Made by a program: the position numbers and the translations under genes. A stretch of DNA of 64,000 nt. Source: Candidatus Uhrbacteria bacterium (GTDB taxonomy: Bacteria > Patescibacteria > ABY1 > SG8-24 > GWF2-40-263). Location of the stretch: assembly GCA_016205975.1 (NCBI GenBank), contig JACQSK010000021.1, positions 133,572 to 197,571 of the forward strand, written 5' to 3'. This document shows, one piece after another, positions 40,235 through 48,668 of this stretch (positions within the stretch are counted from its first letter, which is position 1; each line of letters opens with the position of its first letter). A model generated the notes under the pieces. The model was not told the origin of the DNA, ran no database searches, and worked only from the letters and a program-made list of their open reading frames with translations.

Positions 40235-40939
40235 GTGGTGAGTTTTCAGGGTTTCATAGGTGCCATTGCCGTCGGTGAACTGACTGCCAACGGCGGGAAG
40301 CCATTCTTCAACGTCCGCCACGTCCTCGGCTCCGGCTTCATCGTTGACCCAGTACGCGGCGTGGGGGTCACGAACCATCATGTACTGCCGGAGGCGTTCT
40401 GGCCCTCACAAGTTGCGTTCTATACCCTCGGCCCTGACGGCTCGTGGCGCGCGCACATACTGCACCCTGAAGGCTACGCGAGGATGCCGGCCCACGACGT
40501 CGTGCGATTCCGCGTGATCACCCCAAGCAGTGGGACCCCGCTCCGCACCTATCCCTTCCACACTGGCGAACTGAAGCTGTCAGTGCCAGTGAGCGCCCTG
40601 GGACTGCCGAGGGACCTGATGGCGGACCCTAGCGGTCCGATCAGCGTCACCATCCGGGCGCAGACGGGTCATGTTGTGAGCGGCTACCACGACGATATCG
40701 AGGTCGACGTGCCGTTCATCCAAGGGATGTCGGGCTCACCCGTCGTCGCCGGGGACCGGATCGTAGGAATCGCCTACCGAAACAGGCAGTACGCGCTCGA
40801 GCAGCGGATCCTCGAGTCCGAGGAAGTCTCGGAGGGAGACGGGGTGACTCGCCGCGAAGTCCACCGGTACGAGGAGGTCCTTCGCTTTGGCGTGTTCTAC
40901 AAGGCGAAAATCATCAAGGACTGGTTGCAACTGCCGTAG
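40235..40939 (+). CDS. Trypsin-like serine protease, 234 aa
   Basis: GTG 40235 with AGGAG five bases upstream. Catalytic triad: GVGVTNHHVLPE (His), AHDVVRFRV (Asp) and FIQGMSGSPVV (Ser, GxSGSP). No signal peptide, so it acts in the cytoplasm, unlike most HtrA-type enzymes, and there is no PDZ domain. Convergent with a Ser/Thr kinase gene 13 bases away. Cytoplasmic trypsin-like proteases of this build are typical of conflict and defence islands as effectors or initiators. Confidence 0.78.
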   Translation: MVSFQGFIGAIAVGELTANGGKPFFNVRHVLGSGFIVDPVRGVGVTNHHVLPEAFWPSQVAFYTLGPDGSWRAHILHPEGYARMPAHDVVRFRVITPSSGTPLRTYPFHTGELKLSVPVSALGLPRDLMADPSGPISVTIRAQTGHVVSGYHDDIEVDVPFIQGMSGSPVVAGDRIVGIAYRNRQYALEQRILESEEVSEGDGVTRREVHRYEEVLRFGVFYKAKIIKDWLQLP

Positions 40940-40952
40940 CGCCTCGAGATTT

Positions 40953-42242
40953 CTATGATCCAGGGTCTGGGTAGCGAACTCTCGCTGCCTCCAATCCGAG
41001 GTCGACGAGGTAGTCCGGCAGCGCCCCCATCCGGTCTTGGAGCTCGCGGTCGAACGCGAATGCCCGGACATGGCGGCGCACGAACTCGACGCTCTCCGGC
41101 GGTGAGCCGTGCTCCGCGGACACGACAATCTCGGGTGCCGCGACGCGCATGATGATGCTGCAGTTGGCCTTGCAATGATTGTCATGGAGTAGACCCACCG
41201 AAAGTCGATGCCGGACGCCAGTCGAGTCGTCACCGCTTGGACCCTGGATGCGGACGTAGAAAATGTCAATGCCGAGCTTCTCACGGGCGACCTGCGCCTG
41301 CTTCTTGAGCAGGCCGAGGAGCTTCTCGTGCGTGTCTCGGGAGATGGATCTCGCGAGCAGCTCGTCCGATGCGGCCAAGCCTCTTCTCATGGCGAACATG
41401 GCCTCGTCCCTGTTCGCCGCCGCGCCGCCCCCCATCAGGGCGGCACGTAAATTCCGGGTCGTGCTGAAACGATCGTCCACGCGCTCCGCGAATCCGCGCG
41501 CGAGAACGGGCGCCAGGAGGCTGCGGTCGGTGGCGGAAAGGTGGTCGAGCGCGCCTGGCCGCTCGTGCGGCTTCCTCCCGTCACCATCGTGGAGCGCGAT
41601 TGGCCGCCTGCCCGTGAGGACGAAGAAGAACAGGCCGAGCGCGAGCGTCACGTCGGAACGGAAGTCGCGACGCTCTTCGCCGAGCATGAGCTCCGGAAGG
41701 TGCAGGAAGCGGTTGTCGAGCTGCTCCCGCCCGGGGGTCTCGAATCCCAGGTATGCATCGTTGAAGCTGAGCCCATAGTCGATGAGCACCGGATCGCCGA
41801 GCACGCCATTCCGGAGCAGCACGTTGTCTGGCTTCAGGTCTCGATGCCCCACACCCTGACTGTGGCAGTACGCGAGCGTGTCGAGCACCGGGTCGATGAA
41901 CGCCCGTGCCTCCTCGATGCCGCATGCGCCCACTCGCGAGACGAGGTCGGCCAGCGTCCCGCCCTCCACGTACTCGGAGACGATGAACAACTCGGTGTCC
42001 GAGTCCGCGTAGTTCGCAGTCGCATCCTCGAGGATTCTCGGGACCCGAGGATGTCCGAGGGTCGACAGCGACACCGCCTCGCGCCGCATCCGCGCGCGGC
42101 GGCCACGCTCCCCTGGGTCCTTCAAGCGTTTCAGCACCCCGAGCGCGCCGTCGGAGCGGCGCCGAACCAGCGATGTGATGCCCTGCCCGCCCCCGCCGAG
42201 TTCTCTCACGATCTCCCAGGTATCAGCCCATCGATCGGCCAT
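40953..42242 (-). CDS. Ser/Thr protein kinase with C-terminal sensor domain, 429 aa
   Basis: ATG 42242 with GGAGGG. Kinase domain at about 10-275: glycine loop ELGGGGQGITS, Lys in LGVLKRLK, HRDLKPDN catalytic loop, IDYGLS (DFG variant) and 'RSDVTLALGLFFFVL'. The C-terminal 150 residues have a beta-rich unit (IFYVRIQGPSG; CSIIMRVAAPEIVVS) of unknown type. All catalytic residues are present. No membrane helix. Likely signals through phosphorylation of partner proteins, perhaps in a defence pair with the protease. Confidence 0.85.
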   Translation of the reverse strand: MADRWADTWEIVRELGGGGQGITSLVRRRSDGALGVLKRLKDPGERGRRARMRREAVSLSTLGHPRVPRILEDATANYADSDTELFIVSEYVEGGTLADLVSRVGACGIEEARAFIDPVLDTLAYCHSQGVGHRDLKPDNVLLRNGVLGDPVLIDYGLSFNDAYLGFETPGREQLDNRFLHLPELMLGEERRDFRSDVTLALGLFFFVLTGRRPIALHDGDGRKPHERPGALDHLSATDRSLLAPVLARGFAERVDDRFSTTRNLRAALMGGGAAANRDEAMFAMRRGLAASDELLARSISRDTHEKLLGLLKKQAQVAREKLGIDIFYVRIQGPSGDDSTGVRHRLSVGLLHDNHCKANCSIIMRVAAPEIVVSAEHGSPPESVEFVRRHVRAFAFDRELQDRMGALPDYLVDLGLEAARVRYPDPGS

Positions 42243-42328
42243 GGATCCCTCCGTTTCCGCAGCAGGCTGGACCACGGCACGGCTGCCCAGCCTTTGTGCA
42301 TTCCTCGTTGGCTCGCGTCCCCGCAGGA

Positions 42329-43054
42329 TCAGGTCTCTGCGACTGCATGTCTGCGTTCGAAGATCGGAGCGGGAACATAGACATGCGTTTCGTCCGAATC
42401 ATCGAACTCGACCCAGCCCATGCGCAGGGTGAAGAGCAGCCTTGCGTCGGCCGAGTGTCGGCGCTGGAGGCCCCGATAGAAGCAAGGTCCGAACGTACAG
42501 CCGTGCCGATCGTAGGACGGCCGCCACCCTGGAAACGCAGCGGGCATATTCGCGATGGCAGTCACCTGCGACGGGTCATTGTGGATCACAAAATCAATAG
42601 CAGCACGCGTTCGATCCGGTTCGAACGCGGCGTCCGGAATGGGCGATAGGAGAACACCGCCGTCCCAAGCCCGGTGCTTGCCACCCGAGAGGAATGCGGA
42701 CAGCGATGTGGGCAGGCCGGCAACGCTGAACAGGTGCACGAAGCCTTCCCGGGTGCCCTTCGCAAGTTCCCAGGACTCTACCGCGTTGAAAAAGACCCTC
42801 CCCCGTGGGCCCGTGAGGTGAACGCGAAGATCGGCCGGGATGGACAAGTGGTCGATCCCACCAAGTCGCTCGACCGGCGCCCCTGGTTGGTGAAGGCACG
42901 TCGAGCCACCGAGAGCGACGAGCGGGAAGTAGTTGGTGATCTCGATGTCGAGCCACTTCTTGCTCGTGGCCGACACCTCGCCGTCGATGATGGCGATCAT
43001 TCCATTCTTCAGTTTCCGCGGCGTGGTGGGTTTGTGGAAGCCCGTGTTGGTCAT
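42329..43054 (-). CDS. Hypothetical protein, 241 aa
   Basis: ATG 43054 chosen because upstream translation is Arg/Pro-rich. The protein is globular with no signal or membrane segment; N-terminal beta strands (GMIAIIDGEVSATSKKWLDIEI) are followed by a mixed region with 'FVHLFSVAGLPTSLSAFL' and a C-terminal 'ETHVYVPAPIF'. No family recognised. Same strand as the kinase gene, 86 bases upstream of it. Confidence 0.5.
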   Translation of the reverse strand: MTNTGFHKPTTPRKLKNGMIAIIDGEVSATSKKWLDIEITNYFPLVALGGSTCLHQPGAPVERLGGIDHLSIPADLRVHLTGPRGRVFFNAVESWELAKGTREGFVHLFSVAGLPTSLSAFLSGGKHRAWDGGVLLSPIPDAAFEPDRTRAAIDFVIHNDPSQVTAIANMPAAFPGWRPSYDRHGCTFGPCFYRGLQRRHSADARLLFTLRMGWVEFDDSDETHVYVPAPIFERRHAVAET

Positions 43055-43124
43055 GTGAATCCAGCATACTCCTCTGGGCCTGAACGAGGGAGGCGTACCG
43101 AGGCGACTGTGCCAGCGCTGAACG

Positions 43125-43151
43125 AAAAAGCGACCCCCGCACGGGATCGCT
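43125..43151 (-). terminator. radC terminator
   Basis: Minus-strand AGCGATCCC pairs with GGGGGTCGCT-type arm and is followed by TTTTTCG, just after the RadC stop. Confidence 0.65.
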
Positions 43152-43155
43152 GTCG

Positions 43156-43851
43156 TCAGAACGCATCCGGCTCCGGCAGCCGCCAGGAGCCGCCGGTGTA
43201 GCCCAGCTCCTCGAAGATCGAGGTGTAGCCGTCGCTTGCGACCACGACGTGATCGAGCAGCGGCACGCCGAGCACCTTGCCGGCGTCCATCAGGCGCACC
43301 GTCACCGCAAGATCGTACGCGGAGGGCTTCGACTCCCCCGACGGGTGGTTGTGCGCGACGAGGATCGCCGCAGCGCGAAGGCGCAACGCCAGGCCGTAGA
43401 CCGTCGCCACGTCGAGCGCGACCGCGGTCGCGGTCCCGGTCGCCACCGCGCGGATGTGGTGGACGCGGTGCTGGGCGTCCAGGGTGAGCAGCATGAAGTG
43501 CTCGCGATCGGACAGGGTCAGGAGCGGCCGGAGCAGGTCGCAGACCTCCTCGGGGCTGCGAACGGTCGGTCGAGTTTGTGGCGGGCGAACGAGCCGTCGC
43601 CCGATCTCCACCGCCGCGCACAGGGCCGCGAGCGAGGCGGGATCGAGGCCGAGACCCGCCAACTCGACCGGGTCGGCGTTGACCAGGCCGGCGAACCCGC
43701 CGAGTGCGTGCAGGAGGGTGGCGCCGCGACCCGCACCGCTGGGCGGATCGCGCAGCACGAGGTCGACGAGGTCGGCGTCGCACAGGGTCGAGGGCTGGGT
43801 TTCGGAAGGACCGAGGGAGAGGGAGGGGTGCACGAGGAACTCCGGGTTCAT
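43156..43851 (-). CDS. radC: RadC-like JAB-domain protein, 231 aa
   Basis: Start at ATG 43851 (a longer frame to 43947 is possible). N-terminal HhH-like helices (LLHALGGFAGLVNADPVELAG), then the RadC JAB domain: 'EHFMLLTLDAQHRV', AHNHPSGESKPSAYD (HxHP...S...D metal site) and VLDHVVVASDGYTS. Plasmid and phage RadC proteins accompany replication or anti-restriction genes. A fragment at 35200 and a degenerate relative at 50654 exist in the window. Confidence 0.88.
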   Translation of the reverse strand: MNPEFLVHPSLSLGPSETQPSTLCDADLVDLVLRDPPSGAGRGATLLHALGGFAGLVNADPVELAGLGLDPASLAALCAAVEIGRRLVRPPQTRPTVRSPEEVCDLLRPLLTLSDREHFMLLTLDAQHRVHHIRAVATGTATAVALDVATVYGLALRLRAAAILVAHNHPSGESKPSAYDLAVTVRLMDAGKVLGVPLLDHVVVASDGYTSIFEELGYTGGSWRLPEPDAF

Positions 43852-43989
43852 CTCCAGGGTGCAACGGCGCCCGCGTGACGAGGAGGGGGCGCCGGGGCAC
43901 GCAGGGCGCCCTCCCGTGGCGGCGGTATCCTTGCAAAGGGTCGGCACGTCCAGTGGGCATCGTCGCTCGTTGACAAGTTACCCTGCCGC

Positions 43990-44778
43990 CTACCGCGCAA
44001 ATCCCATCTGCGATGTAATTTCGTTCAAGACATATTGCGACTTCCTGGAATTCCCATGATTGGGCAGCGTCCGGTGACTCCGAATCAGCTTCGCGAACTC
44101 GATCGCCTCGGACGCGGAGAAATCTGTCAACAGGCATTGAAGCGCCTCGCCACGAACCGGGTTCGCGAGCACAACCCGCGGAGTCTGCCCGTACGACGCG
44201 ATCAACAGACACGGCTCGGAAACGGTGTGGAGACGCACATGTTCCTTACCCTTGTGCCATAGATATTGGAATCCAAAGCTGGTGTTCAGGACGGCAATAC
44301 TCCCTTCGTCCTCGACCGCCTGAGTGGCGCGGACCAGGAGGTCCGCCAGCTCTACCGAGTTCTCCGCGGCAGCCTTGCTGGGCTGCTGGTAGTCGTGTTC
44401 CAGCGTATTCCGGGGCGCGATCGCGAAACGGTGCACAATCGACGGAACGTTGATTCCCAGCTCGGTAAGCGCCCTCATCTTCTCCGGGAATGGACGCCCC
44501 TGAAATACCAACAGATGATTATATAGTAACAAACAATCGATTCTGCGACACACAGCCTGCTTGGCGTACGACGTGGCGATCGCAAACCCTCTGTCGCCAC
44601 CCTCTTGAAGCCCTGCCTGTGCCCATTCGAGGTAGGTTTCGCAGTGGGTCCACTCGTCGTGGAGCCAAAAGCTGATGAATGCGTCCTCCTTGCGGATAGT
44701 CGCCGCCGCATCGGTCATCGCGCCCGGCGTGATGGAACTGAGAGGCATCGATGGGACCGTGCTGGGTACAGGCGTCAT
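43990..44778 (-). CDS. HEPN-like protein, 262 aa
   Basis: Helical N-terminal two-thirds with 'SYAKQAVCRRIDCLLLYNHL' and the HEPN-type RNTLEHDY (Rx4H) motif around residue 125. A mixed alpha/beta C-terminal part follows (SIAVLNTSFGFQYLW). HEPN domains are often metal-independent RNases in toxin or abortive systems. ATG 44718 is an alternative start. GC is lower than average. Divergent from the 44.8-51.3 kb operon. Confidence 0.5.
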   Translation of the reverse strand: MTPVPSTVPSMPLSSITPGAMTDAAATIRKEDAFISFWLHDEWTHCETYLEWAQAGLQEGGDRGFAIATSYAKQAVCRRIDCLLLYNHLLVFQGRPFPEKMRALTELGINVPSIVHRFAIAPRNTLEHDYQQPSKAAAENSVELADLLVRATQAVEDEGSIAVLNTSFGFQYLWHKGKEHVRLHTVSEPCLLIASYGQTPRVVLANPVRGEALQCLLTDFSASEAIEFAKLIRSHRTLPNHGNSRKSQYVLNEITSQMGFAR

Positions 44779-44815
44779 TGTGAGAGGCTATCCCGACTTG
44801 TCGATTTGATCCTAT

Positions 44816-44845
44816 TTGACAACCCCAAACCCCCTCCGGTATCCT
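44816..44845 (+). promoter_or_regulatory. Rightward promoter of the 45-51 kb operon
   Basis: -35 TTGACA (44816-44821), 18-base spacer, -10 TATCCT (44840-44845); it points into the leader and the XRE gene. Confidence 0.65.
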
Positions 44846-44918
44846 GCACCGACAACACCAAAGGAGATCGGTTGCCCGCAGCGATGCGGGCCTTGGGCTG
44901 ACCGGTCGAGGAGGAACG

Positions 44919-44957
44919 ATGAGACGTCATCGTTTCTGTTTGTTGTCGGGTTATTAA
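44919..44957 (+). CDS. 12-residue leader peptide
   Basis: MRRHRFCLLSGY, preceded by GAGGAGG at ideal distance and ended by TAA. The first bases also form a hairpin (ACGATGA-GACG-TCATCGT) that would cover the start. An upstream mini-ORF (TTG 44872 to TGA 44901, with AAAGGAG) precedes it. A terminator follows, so ribosome position on these codons could decide read-through. Confidence 0.45.
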   Translation: MRRHRFCLLSGY

Positions 44958-44981
44958 CCAGTAAATACCCGTTCATCCTCG

Positions 44982-45021
44982 ACCCGCGAGCAGCCCTCGC
45001 GACCGAGATGGGCGGGTTTTT
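44982..45021 (+). terminator. Leader terminator (putative attenuator)
   Basis: ACCCGC/GCGGGT stem around a 24-base loop with an inner GAG/CTC pair, then TTTTTG. It is inside the leader, 115 bases before the XRE gene start. Confidence 0.55.
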
Positions 45022-45135
45022 GCGTTGTGGATGAACCCGCCTCCGCCGGGGACCCTGGGTCCCCTCAGTCCCGCTGCCGGCAGGACCGGATCGACCGTAC
45101 CGTGGTGAGCAACTAACTCATCGGTATTCGTCCAT

Positions 45136-45444
45136 GTGAGGAGGATCGTCCCCAACAAGATCCGCGCGCTTCGGCTGCGCAAGGGCTGGTCGCAACACGA
45201 CCTCGCCGCCCGCGTCGACTGCACCCGCAGCCAGGTCGGCCGCTACGAGCGCGGCGACCGCGCCCCCAGCCTGGTGATGGCCCTGCGGCTCGCCTTCGCG
45301 CTCTCGGTTCCCATCGAGGAGATCTTCTGGGCCGCCCGCGATCTCGTCCTGGACGAGATGGGCCGCCGCCTGCGCGCCCTTGGTCCCGCGTCCTCCCCAC
45401 CGTCCCTATGTCCACCCCCTCTCCCGACCTGCACCTCCACGTAG
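45136..45444 (+). CDS. XRE-family transcription regulator, 102 aa
   Basis: GTG 45136. HTH at residues 8-62: IRALRLRKGWSQHDLAARVDCTRSQVGRYERGDRAPS, a classic Cro/C1 domain; the tail is Pro/Ser-rich. Likely an operon autoregulator acting at the promoter 300 bases upstream. It overlaps the next gene by 37 bases. Confidence 0.82.
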   Translation: MRRIVPNKIRALRLRKGWSQHDLAARVDCTRSQVGRYERGDRAPSLVMALRLAFALSVPIEEIFWAARDLVLDEMGRRLRALGPASSPPSLCPPPLPTCTST

Positions 45445-45806
45445 AACCCGACGCCATGGTCCTGCTCGGCGCGGGAGCCGGCGAGGTCCACCCCCACGTC
45501 CGCATCCCGCGCGCCGAGCAGCTCTCGCCCGAGGTCATCCACCGGATCATCGAGGCGCTGCTGCGCTCCGCGAGGCCCTCCCGCGTGCTCCTGTCGCTCG
45601 GGCGCGGCGTCGAGGTCGAGACCGTCCTGCCCCTGGTCGGACGCCTCCACCGGCTCTCCCGGGATCTCGGCTTCCTACTCCTTCGCGTGCCCGACCCGCT
45701 CGCGACCGCCAAGGCGATCCTCTTGCTGCGGCCGGTGGCGCCGCCGCTGGCTCCTGTCACCCGGCGCCAGCCCGTGCCGCGAATCCGCCACCACTCGACT
45801 CTATGA
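45408..45806 (+). CDS. Hypothetical protein, 132 aa
   Basis: ATG 45408. Alpha/beta fold with 'VIHRIIEALLRSARPSRVLLSLGRG' and 'LVGRLHRLSRDLGFLLLRV', looking like a small Rossmann-type domain; no motif. Overlaps both neighbours, so an operon member. Confidence 0.5.
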   Translation: MSTPSPDLHLHVEPDAMVLLGAGAGEVHPHVRIPRAEQLSPEVIHRIIEALLRSARPSRVLLSLGRGVEVETVLPLVGRLHRLSRDLGFLLLRVPDPLATAKAILLLRPVAPPLAPVTRRQPVPRIRHHSTL

Positions 45807-46393
45807 CCTACGCGCACATCAACCTCGCCCGGACGATGCCGGGCCTGTGCCTGGGGCTGTACGTCAGCGCCCGCGGCGTGGGCATCGTCCTGGCCACCCG
45901 CGAAGAACTCGTGCACTTCAAGGTCCTCAACATCCGCAAGTGCGGTTCGCAGACCGAGAAGGAGATGCGGTTCCGCGCCCAGGTCGAGCGCAGCCTCGAT
46001 CGCTACCCGGTCGGCACGGTGGCGCTCGTGGAGGCGCGCAGGTCCGACGGCCCCGTCGCCGAGGCGATGGACCGGTGGCTCGCCGGCGCCCTGCTCGCCC
46101 GGGGACTCGCCGCCAGCCGCTGGCGCGACCAGGCCCTGCGCGAACGCGCGGCTGTTTCACCGGTGAAACAGCGTCCCACCAACCGCCACCTGGCGATCCA
46201 CCTGGCCGAGCGATTCCCTGAGCTGCGCGGATGCCTGCCGCAGAGGCAGGGACGCCTGCCGTCGAGTCGCGAGCGGTACTGGCGCCCGGTGTTCCTCGCC
46301 CTCGCCGCCGCGCTCGCTCACCTCGAAGACCACGCGCTCCAGCGCGCTCTATGCCACCAGGAAGAACAACCAAAAACAAAGCCATCCGCCTGA
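45803..46393 (+). CDS. RuvC/RNase H-fold-like protein, 196 aa
   Basis: ATGA overlap with the previous gene. 'LCLGLYVSARGVGIVLATREELVHFKVLNIRK' looks like the first hairpin of an RNase H/RuvC-like fold and 'GTVALVEARRSDGP' the fourth strand with its acidic residue. The first catalytic Asp is replaced by Ser (YVSARG), so activity is doubtful. Holliday-junction-type processing is a possible role. A perfect palindrome lies inside. Confidence 0.4.
   Translation: MTYAHINLARTMPGLCLGLYVSARGVGIVLATREELVHFKVLNIRKCGSQTEKEMRFRAQVERSLDRYPVGTVALVEARRSDGPVAEAMDRWLAGALLARGLAASRWRDQALRERAAVSPVKQRPTNRHLAIHLAERFPELRGCLPQRQGRLPSSRERYWRPVFLALAAALAHLEDHALQRALCHQEEQPKTKPSA
46151..46172. repeat. 22-bp palindrome with GTTTCACCGGTGAAAC core
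   Basis: GCTGTTTCACCGGTGAAACAGC, perfect over 22 bp, inside the RuvC-like gene and read in frame as AVSPVKQ. Confidence 0.9.
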
Positions 46394-47220
46394 CGACGCG
46401 CGACCAGGTGATCCTGCGCGACCTGGGCGACTACCGCTTCCTGTCCATCCCGCAGCTCCACGCGCTCCACTTCCCCTCGAAGGGATCGGCGGAGCGACGG
46501 CTGCGGGAGTTGTTCGAGGCGGGGTTCGCCACCCGGGTGTTCCTGAGCGCGAGGCCCTACGACCGGGCCACGTCGACCATCTACGCGCTCTCCCTCCGGG
46601 GCGCGCGCATGCTGCGGGAACTCGATCCCGCGTCCTTTCCCCAGGTGCTCCCCGAGCACGAGCGCCGCAGCGCGCTGTTCCTCGACCACACCCTGCGCCG
46701 GAACGACCTGCGCATCTGCCTGGAACTCCTCGCGCGCCAAGATCCCGGCTTCCAACTCCTCGGTTGGAAGCAGGCCCGCGAGGACGTCCGGGCGGTTGCA
46801 CAGGTCCGACGGGGACGCACGACCGAGCGCGTCGCCATCGTGCCCGACGGCGCGTTCAGCATCCGCGTCGCCGGTGCGTGCCACGCCTTCGCGGTGGAGA
46901 TCGACATGGGGACGGTGGCGCCCCGGCGCATGGAGACCCGGTACCGCGCCTACTGGACCTGGCACCGGGCACGTGGACACCTCGCCCGCCACGGCCCAGC
47001 GCCGCTGCGCGTGCTGACCCTCACCACCACTCCCTCCCGGCTGGAGCGGCTCCGCCAGGCCGCGATCACGGCGCCCACCGAGGGGCGCGAGGGCTCCGGC
47101 CTGTTCTGGTTCGCCCTGCTCGACGTGGCCGACCTCCGCCAGCCCGACCGGCTCTTGCGCCGCGCGTGGCGGGTGGCCCGGCGCGTCGACGAGCGCATTC
47201 ACGCCCTGCTCGAAACTTGA
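46351..47220 (+). CDS. Replication-relaxation-like protein, 289 aa
   Basis: ATG 46351 overlaps the RuvC-like gene. Winged helix at 10-75 (TTRDQVILRDLGDYRFLSIPQLHAL), then 'FLDHTLRRNDLRICLELLAR', the segment AIVPDGAFSI (PD) and FAVEIDMGTV (E), as in Replic_Relax proteins; the usual Lys is replaced by Arg ('RRMETRYRAYW'). A relative is at 24193-25149. Plasmid DNA handling is expected by family. Confidence 0.6.
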   Translation: MPPGRTTKNKAIRLTTRDQVILRDLGDYRFLSIPQLHALHFPSKGSAERRLRELFEAGFATRVFLSARPYDRATSTIYALSLRGARMLRELDPASFPQVLPEHERRSALFLDHTLRRNDLRICLELLARQDPGFQLLGWKQAREDVRAVAQVRRGRTTERVAIVPDGAFSIRVAGACHAFAVEIDMGTVAPRRMETRYRAYWTWHRARGHLARHGPAPLRVLTLTTTPSRLERLRQAAITAPTEGREGSGLFWFALLDVADLRQPDRLLRRAWRVARRVDERIHALLET

Positions 47221-47234
47221 ATCAACCCCTTTCT

Positions 47235-47399
47235 ATGACGATTTCACGACCCCGACGAAGCCGCGCGATGTTGCTCGCGCTCTACCACCGCACTAGCCCC
47301 GAGTGCGGCATCTGCGGCAAGAAGCTCCACGGCGGCTACAAGCGCGTGAGCGGCAAGCCCCGCTGCTACTGGTGCTGCAAGCGCCTCGGGAATGTATGA
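47235..47399 (+). CDS. Mini zinc-finger protein, 54 aa
   Basis: CGICGKKLHGGYKRVSGKPRCYWCC: two CxxC knuckles 17 residues apart with a basic loop, preceded by a basic N-terminus. Its stop overlaps the ATG of the next gene, which encodes a protein of the same pattern. Confidence 0.6.
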   Translation: MTISRPRRSRAMLLALYHRTSPECGICGKKLHGGYKRVSGKPRCYWCCKRLGNV

Positions 47400-47605
47400 C
47401 GAGCCGGCCGTCGAAGCGGGCGCGACTGCGCCGGTGGAGACGGGTCCACGCGATGGCGACGGGGCGATGTGGCTCCTGCCGGCGTCGTCTGGACCCGGGC
47501 TTCACCCGCTTGTCCGGTGGAGGCTACCGATGCTCGCGCTGTGCGTGGGCGCCCCGCGGCCCCCGGGAATCCCCAGGTGCGGCTGCTCCGCCCGCGGCGC
47601 CGTGA
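47396..47605 (+). CDS. Mini zinc-finger protein, 69 aa
   Basis: CGSCRRRLDPGFTRLSGGGYRCSRC gives the same CxxC-loop-CxxC unit as its upstream neighbour, with a very basic N-terminus (KRARLRRWRRVH). The pair looks like a tandem duplication. Probably nucleic-acid binding. Confidence 0.55.
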   Translation: MTSRPSKRARLRRWRRVHAMATGRCGSCRRRLDPGFTRLSGGGYRCSRCAWAPRGPRESPGAAAPPAAP

Positions 47606-47681
47606 TCGTGGCGGCGGACGCCATGCCCCCGGCGCACGGGCCGGGGGCGGGGTGGGGGAAGTGTGCTCGCGGAGCGGTGCG

Positions 47682-48473
47682 CTACTTTCCGTTTGGACGG
47701 CGGGGAGGAGGCACCCGGGGTGGAGACCCTTGACCGCGAGTCGAAGCGCGATCGGACAGTCGTCGCCGCTGCGGGCTCCCCGGCCCGCGCCGTGTCGTCT
47801 GCGGAATCGCGCGCCGCTCATCACCGTTCCATGTGCGATCCGGGAGAGGCGACTGAACAGGGCTCTCGAGTTGGCGTCGGAGACCTTCGCGTCCAGAGAA
47901 CTCGACAAGAAAGAGGAAAATACGATGAAGATCACGCACCCCGTGCAGTCCGACGGCGATTTCGCCGAAGCGCCCCCGTAGCAAACCTACGTTCGCTGTG
48001 TAGAGGAGACGAATACGACGATGGTACTCATCCAGAGACAACCCGACCCAGATTCGAACTCCAATGAGAAAATCCGATGCGTCTTGATCGCGGCGCCGAT
48101 GACAGGTTCGTTCAAGCAACTTCGCAATGCTGAAACGTTCAGCGGCGAGCCCGATCGCGGACCACGCACCAACGAGCCCGCCGGCCGGAGCTGGCGAATA
48201 ACCTACGGGTGGTCCCGGAAAGCCAAAGCCGATCGAGAGGCCCAATGCGGCCAGGGCGAGAGGGGTAACCGGCAGTCCTGCGCCCGCGACCGGCGTGAGC
48301 CCTTCCGAGGTGAGGGTCACCGCCACCCATTTGCTGAGGACCAATACCAAAACGGATGGCCACTGATCTAGCGCGCTTGCTAGCAGATATCCGCGGAACC
48401 GGGGTGAGAGATCCCGGTGGACTCGTGCGCCGACGCCGACAGCCACGCAGAGGAAAAGAAAAATGGGACTCAT
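47682..48473 (-). CDS. Putative membrane protein, 263 aa
   Basis: Reads against the surrounding operon. Membrane helices near 1-18, 30-52 and 65-90; helical soluble middle (LDEYHRRIRLLYTANVGLL). The last 70 residues are Arg/Pro-rich and may be readthrough past the true end. Lower GC than the flanks. It could be an inserted cargo gene. The reading frame is plausible, not certain. Confidence 0.4.
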   Translation of the reverse strand: MSPIFLFLCVAVGVGARVHRDLSPRFRGYLLASALDQWPSVLVLVLSKWVAVTLTSEGLTPVAGAGLPVTPLALAALGLSIGFGFPGPPVGYSPAPAGGLVGAWSAIGLAAERFSIAKLLERTCHRRRDQDASDFLIGVRIWVGLSLDEYHRRIRLLYTANVGLLRGRFGEIAVGLHGVRDLHRIFLFLVEFSGREGLRRQLESPVQSPLPDRTWNGDERRAIPQTTRRGPGSPQRRRLSDRASTRGQGSPPRVPPPRRPNGK

Positions 48474-48668
48474 TCAGGACTATACCACTGATCGGTCAGC
48501 TTCACGCGCAGCTGAGTATCAATCGCGTCAGCGGTGAGGCCCACTACAAGTTTGGCCTTGGCGCCTGATGCGACCTCCATTCGTTGATCGAGACTCGGCT
48601 TCTGCATCGACGCCAATGGTGCAGAGGCCGCGCCCCGATCCCGGGGCCGGATCACCACGGAGTGACCC

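Noticed and set aside
42329..44212. 627-aa minus-strand frame
   Set aside because: Only the last 241 codons look protein-like and begin with a clean ATG at 43054; upstream overlaps radC.
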